DNA of 64,000 nt from Clostridium sp. OM02-18AC (GTDB taxonomy: Bacteria > Bacillota > Clostridia > Lachnospirales > Lachnospiraceae), in assembly GCF_003481825.1 (NCBI RefSeq), contig NZ_QULW01000012.1:52137-116136 (forward strand), read 5' to 3'. The notes beneath the pieces are model-generated. The model was given only the letters and a program-made list of their open reading frames with translations, made no database searches and had not been told where the DNA came from. This document shows, in pieces, positions 61,905 through 64,000 of this stretch (position 1 is the stretch's first letter; every line of letters begins with the position of its first letter). A program made the translations under genes and the position numbers.

Positions 61905-63017
61905 ATGGTTATGGTTTTGATGGCAACATATCAGGGAAAGCAGTATCTGGAGCAGCAGCTGGATTCGATTCTGGCGCAGACAGTTCCGGTAAAGATCCTG
62001 ATCTCCGACGATGGTTCCGATGACGGAACCCGGGAAATGTTAAACGATTATGCCGGATGGTATCCGAAACAGGTCTTTTTGCATCACAGAACGGAGCATA
62101 CAGGCGGCGCGGCCGGAAATTTTTTCTGGCTGATGAAAGAAGCTCTGAAGGACGAAAAAAACGAGTACATTTTCTTCAGTGACCAGGATGATGTATGGGA
62201 AAACAACAAGGTAAAGGTCATGCTGCACCGGATGCGGGTGCTGGAAAAGGGACTGGGAAAGCAGTGCCCGATTCTTTTGTACTCGGATATGGAAGTGGTG
62301 GATGAGGATATGTACGAGATCCATGAGAGCTTTGCAGGTTACACGCATCAGGATCCGGACCGCAACAGCTTTGCAGAGCTTCTGGTGGAAAACCAGGTGA
62401 CCGGTGGAGCTTCGATGATCAACCGTGTCCTTCTTGAGCGCTGTGCGAAGGAGCCGGAGGTCTGCTGCATGCATGACTGGTGGATCGCGCTTACTGCATC
62501 CTGCTTTGGCGTGATCGAATTTATGCCGAGGGCTTTATCCAAATACCGCCAACATGGAAATAATGTACTGGGTGCGAAGGATGCAGGCAGTTTTGAGGAG
62601 ATGAAAGCCCGCCTTGGTCGCGGGGAAGAGGTGGAGCGGAATTACCGCCGGATGCTGAACCAGGGCATTGCGTTTGGCCGCATGTTCTGGAAAGAGATGG
62701 ATAAGGGCGAGCGCATGACGCTTCGTGCATTTCTGGCGCTTCCGTACCAGTCTGCTGCGGGCCGCCTGAAAAATATCCGTTACAATCATTTTTATAAAAA
62801 TTCCATGCTGCAGACCCTGGCGATGTGCGTGACCATCCCGAAGGCAGAGAAAATGCGCCAGCCGAAAGTGGATGCGGAAGACACCTCAAAATCGGAAACG
62901 GAAGAGTGGGAGCAGTGGCCGGAGAAGCTGGGCGTGGTGGAAAATCCGGAGGTAGTGGAAAAGCCAGAAGTGAAGGAAGTGCAGGAAACAGAGAAAGTGC
63001 AGGATGAACAGGCATGA
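61905..63017 (+). CDS. Glycosyltransferase family 2 (rhamnosyltransferase-like) with charged tail
   Basis: A 370-residue GT2 enzyme with ATYQGKQYLEQQLDSILAQ, LISDDGSDDGT and the DQDD motif YIFFSDQDDVWENN, which is typical of rhamnosyl-type GT2 proteins, and CMHDWWIALTASCFG. After about residue 325 there is a Glu/Val/Lys-rich tail (VVENPEVVEKPEVKEVQ) of low complexity with no counterpart in usual family members. GGAGGAAATAATAA precedes the start; the next gene overlaps by 4 bases (ATGA). Confidence 0.88.
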   Translation: MVMVLMATYQGKQYLEQQLDSILAQTVPVKILISDDGSDDGTREMLNDYAGWYPKQVFLHHRTEHTGGAAGNFFWLMKEALKDEKNEYIFFSDQDDVWENNKVKVMLHRMRVLEKGLGKQCPILLYSDMEVVDEDMYEIHESFAGYTHQDPDRNSFAELLVENQVTGGASMINRVLLERCAKEPEVCCMHDWWIALTASCFGVIEFMPRALSKYRQHGNNVLGAKDAGSFEEMKARLGRGEEVERNYRRMLNQGIAFGRMFWKEMDKGERMTLRAFLALPYQSAAGRLKNIRYNHFYKNSMLQTLAMCVTIPKAEKMRQPKVDAEDTSKSETEEWEQWPEKLGVVENPEVVEKPEVKEVQETEKVQDEQA

Positions 63018-63946
63018 TAGCGGCAGCGGAAGTTGAGAAAGACAGGAAGAATACGGTGCGACTAAGCTGTGTGATCTTAAATTATAATGATGCAGAGACA
63101 ACGGAAAAGTTAGTTAAGCAGATTGCGGATTATGAGGTACTCCATCAGATTATAGTGGTGGATAATGCTTCTACGGATGATTCGCTGGAACGGCTGAAGC
63201 AGTTGGAAGGGCAGGAAAACTGCAGCCAGATCAGGAAAATCAAAATCCTTACTGCGCAAAAAAATGGTGGTTACGGTTCCGGCAACAACATCGGTGTCCG
63301 TTATGCGATAGAGCAGGGCGGTGCCACCCATGTGCTGATCGCAAATCCGGATGTGATATTTTCCGAGCAGTCTTTAAAAGCAATGCTGGCAGTATTTGCC
63401 CGTCATCCGGAGGTCGGGATTGTGACAACCCGGATTCACGATGCCCGCTATCCGGATTTAAAAAATGGATGGCCGCTCCGAAGCTTTACACGGGAGCTTC
63501 TCAGCATGGGACCGGTGAGCAGACGCCTGTTTGGCAGGTCATTTGATTACCCGGATTCTTACTTCCAGGGCAGGAATGCGGTATACGTGGGAGCCGTGCA
63601 TGGCTCCATGCTGATGGTGGACGGAGAAAAATTTCTGGAAGCCGGAGGCTACGATGAAGGAATCTTTCTCTATGAGGAGGAGCAGGTTCTGGGCCGCAGG
63701 ATGCAGCAGGCGGGATACCGCAGTGTGCTGCTGTTAAACCAGCATTATGACCACGAACATTCCACATCCATTAGCAAATCCTTTTCCGATGCCATGAAAC
63801 GCCAGAAAATCCGGGAAGAGAGTACGCTGTATTATATGAAGAAGTATTTGAAGATTGCTCCATGGCAGGAGCACTTGGCGAAGCTGTGGTTTGCAGGGAT
63901 ACGGATGGAGATGCGTGTTGCGAAATACGCAGGGATTCAAGTTTAG
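63014..63946 (+). CDS. Glycosyltransferase family 2
   Basis: A 310-residue GT2 enzyme. It has LSCVILNYNDAETTEKLVKQ, VVDNASTDDS and NGGYGSGNNIGVRYA, and the DxD-equivalent ANPDVIF. Its later part has HGSMLMVDGEKFLEAGGYDEG then IFLYEEEQVLGRR, a layout shared with galactofuranosyl- and rhamnosyltransferases such as WbbL and GlfT-like proteins. With glf in the operon, transfer of galactofuranose is a reasonable guess. It ends 54 bases before the window edge. Confidence 0.88.
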   Translation: MIAAAEVEKDRKNTVRLSCVILNYNDAETTEKLVKQIADYEVLHQIIVVDNASTDDSLERLKQLEGQENCSQIRKIKILTAQKNGGYGSGNNIGVRYAIEQGGATHVLIANPDVIFSEQSLKAMLAVFARHPEVGIVTTRIHDARYPDLKNGWPLRSFTRELLSMGPVSRRLFGRSFDYPDSYFQGRNAVYVGAVHGSMLMVDGEKFLEAGGYDEGIFLYEEEQVLGRRMQQAGYRSVLLLNQHYDHEHSTSISKSFSDAMKRQKIREESTLYYMKKYLKIAPWQEHLAKLWFAGIRMEMRVAKYAGIQV

Positions 63947-64000
63947 GATAACAAGCGGGAATCCTCGGTTATTCAATTGCCGAGATGAAAGCGTCTGAAA

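Overview
The window looks like a chromosome segment of an anaerobic, endospore-forming Lachnospiraceae (Clostridia). The evidence is a SCIFF peptide with its radical SAM maturase next to a fused secDF, a spoIIR gene, clostridial-type RpoB and RpoC with acidic C-terminal tails, a ChW-repeat cell-surface deacetylase, strong AGGAGG ribosome-binding sites and canonical TTGACA/TATAAT promoters. No tRNA, rRNA or CRISPR array is visible.

Positions 1-31,700 form an unusually large catabolic and transport island for sugar acids or other alpha-hydroxy acids. All enzyme and transporter genes are on the + strand and all eight LysR regulators are on the - strand. The island holds three LarA/DUF2088-type proteins (putative nickel-pincer racemases or epimerases), glucarate dehydratase (gudD), a UxuA-type mannonate dehydratase, three alpha/beta hydrolases, a DUF3237 protein, a SLC13/DASS-like anion carrier, two complete tripartite tricarboxylate transporters (TTT, TctABC) and one TctBA pair without a binding protein. 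My model is that several TTT or DASS carriers import different sugar acids, esterases or lactonases free them from esters, LarA-like enzymes invert the alpha-carbon, and the dehydratases make keto-deoxy acids. No larB/C/E cofactor genes and no keto-deoxy-acid aldolase lie in the window, so the pathway must continue elsewhere. An IS91-family remnant sits at 17.2-17.7 kb.

Positions 31.7-39.4 kb hold a TetR repressor with three tandem palindromic operators over a consensus promoter. It is followed by an RND pump operon: membrane fusion protein, permease and two TolC-like proteins, which is notable in a presumably monoderm organism. Positions 39.3-43.1 kb carry spoIIR, D-Ala-D-Ala ligase, glutamate racemase, a DUF1934 protein and a small membrane protein.

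Positions 43.1-50.8 kb are rpoB-rpoC. They are followed by a 512-base noncoding stretch (50,815-51,326) that can fold into three abutting long hairpins closed by an end-to-end stem. I consider this the most unexplained structure in the window. Positions 51.4-58.4 kb carry the ChW-polysaccharide deacetylase, scfA-scfB, secDF, tgt and yajC. Positions 58.5-64 kb carry an RlmI-like methyltransferase and the start of a surface-polysaccharide cluster: UDP-galactopyranose mutase, one GT8 and two GT2 glycosyltransferases.

All functional calls come from reading the sequence and from family knowledge; no database search was run.
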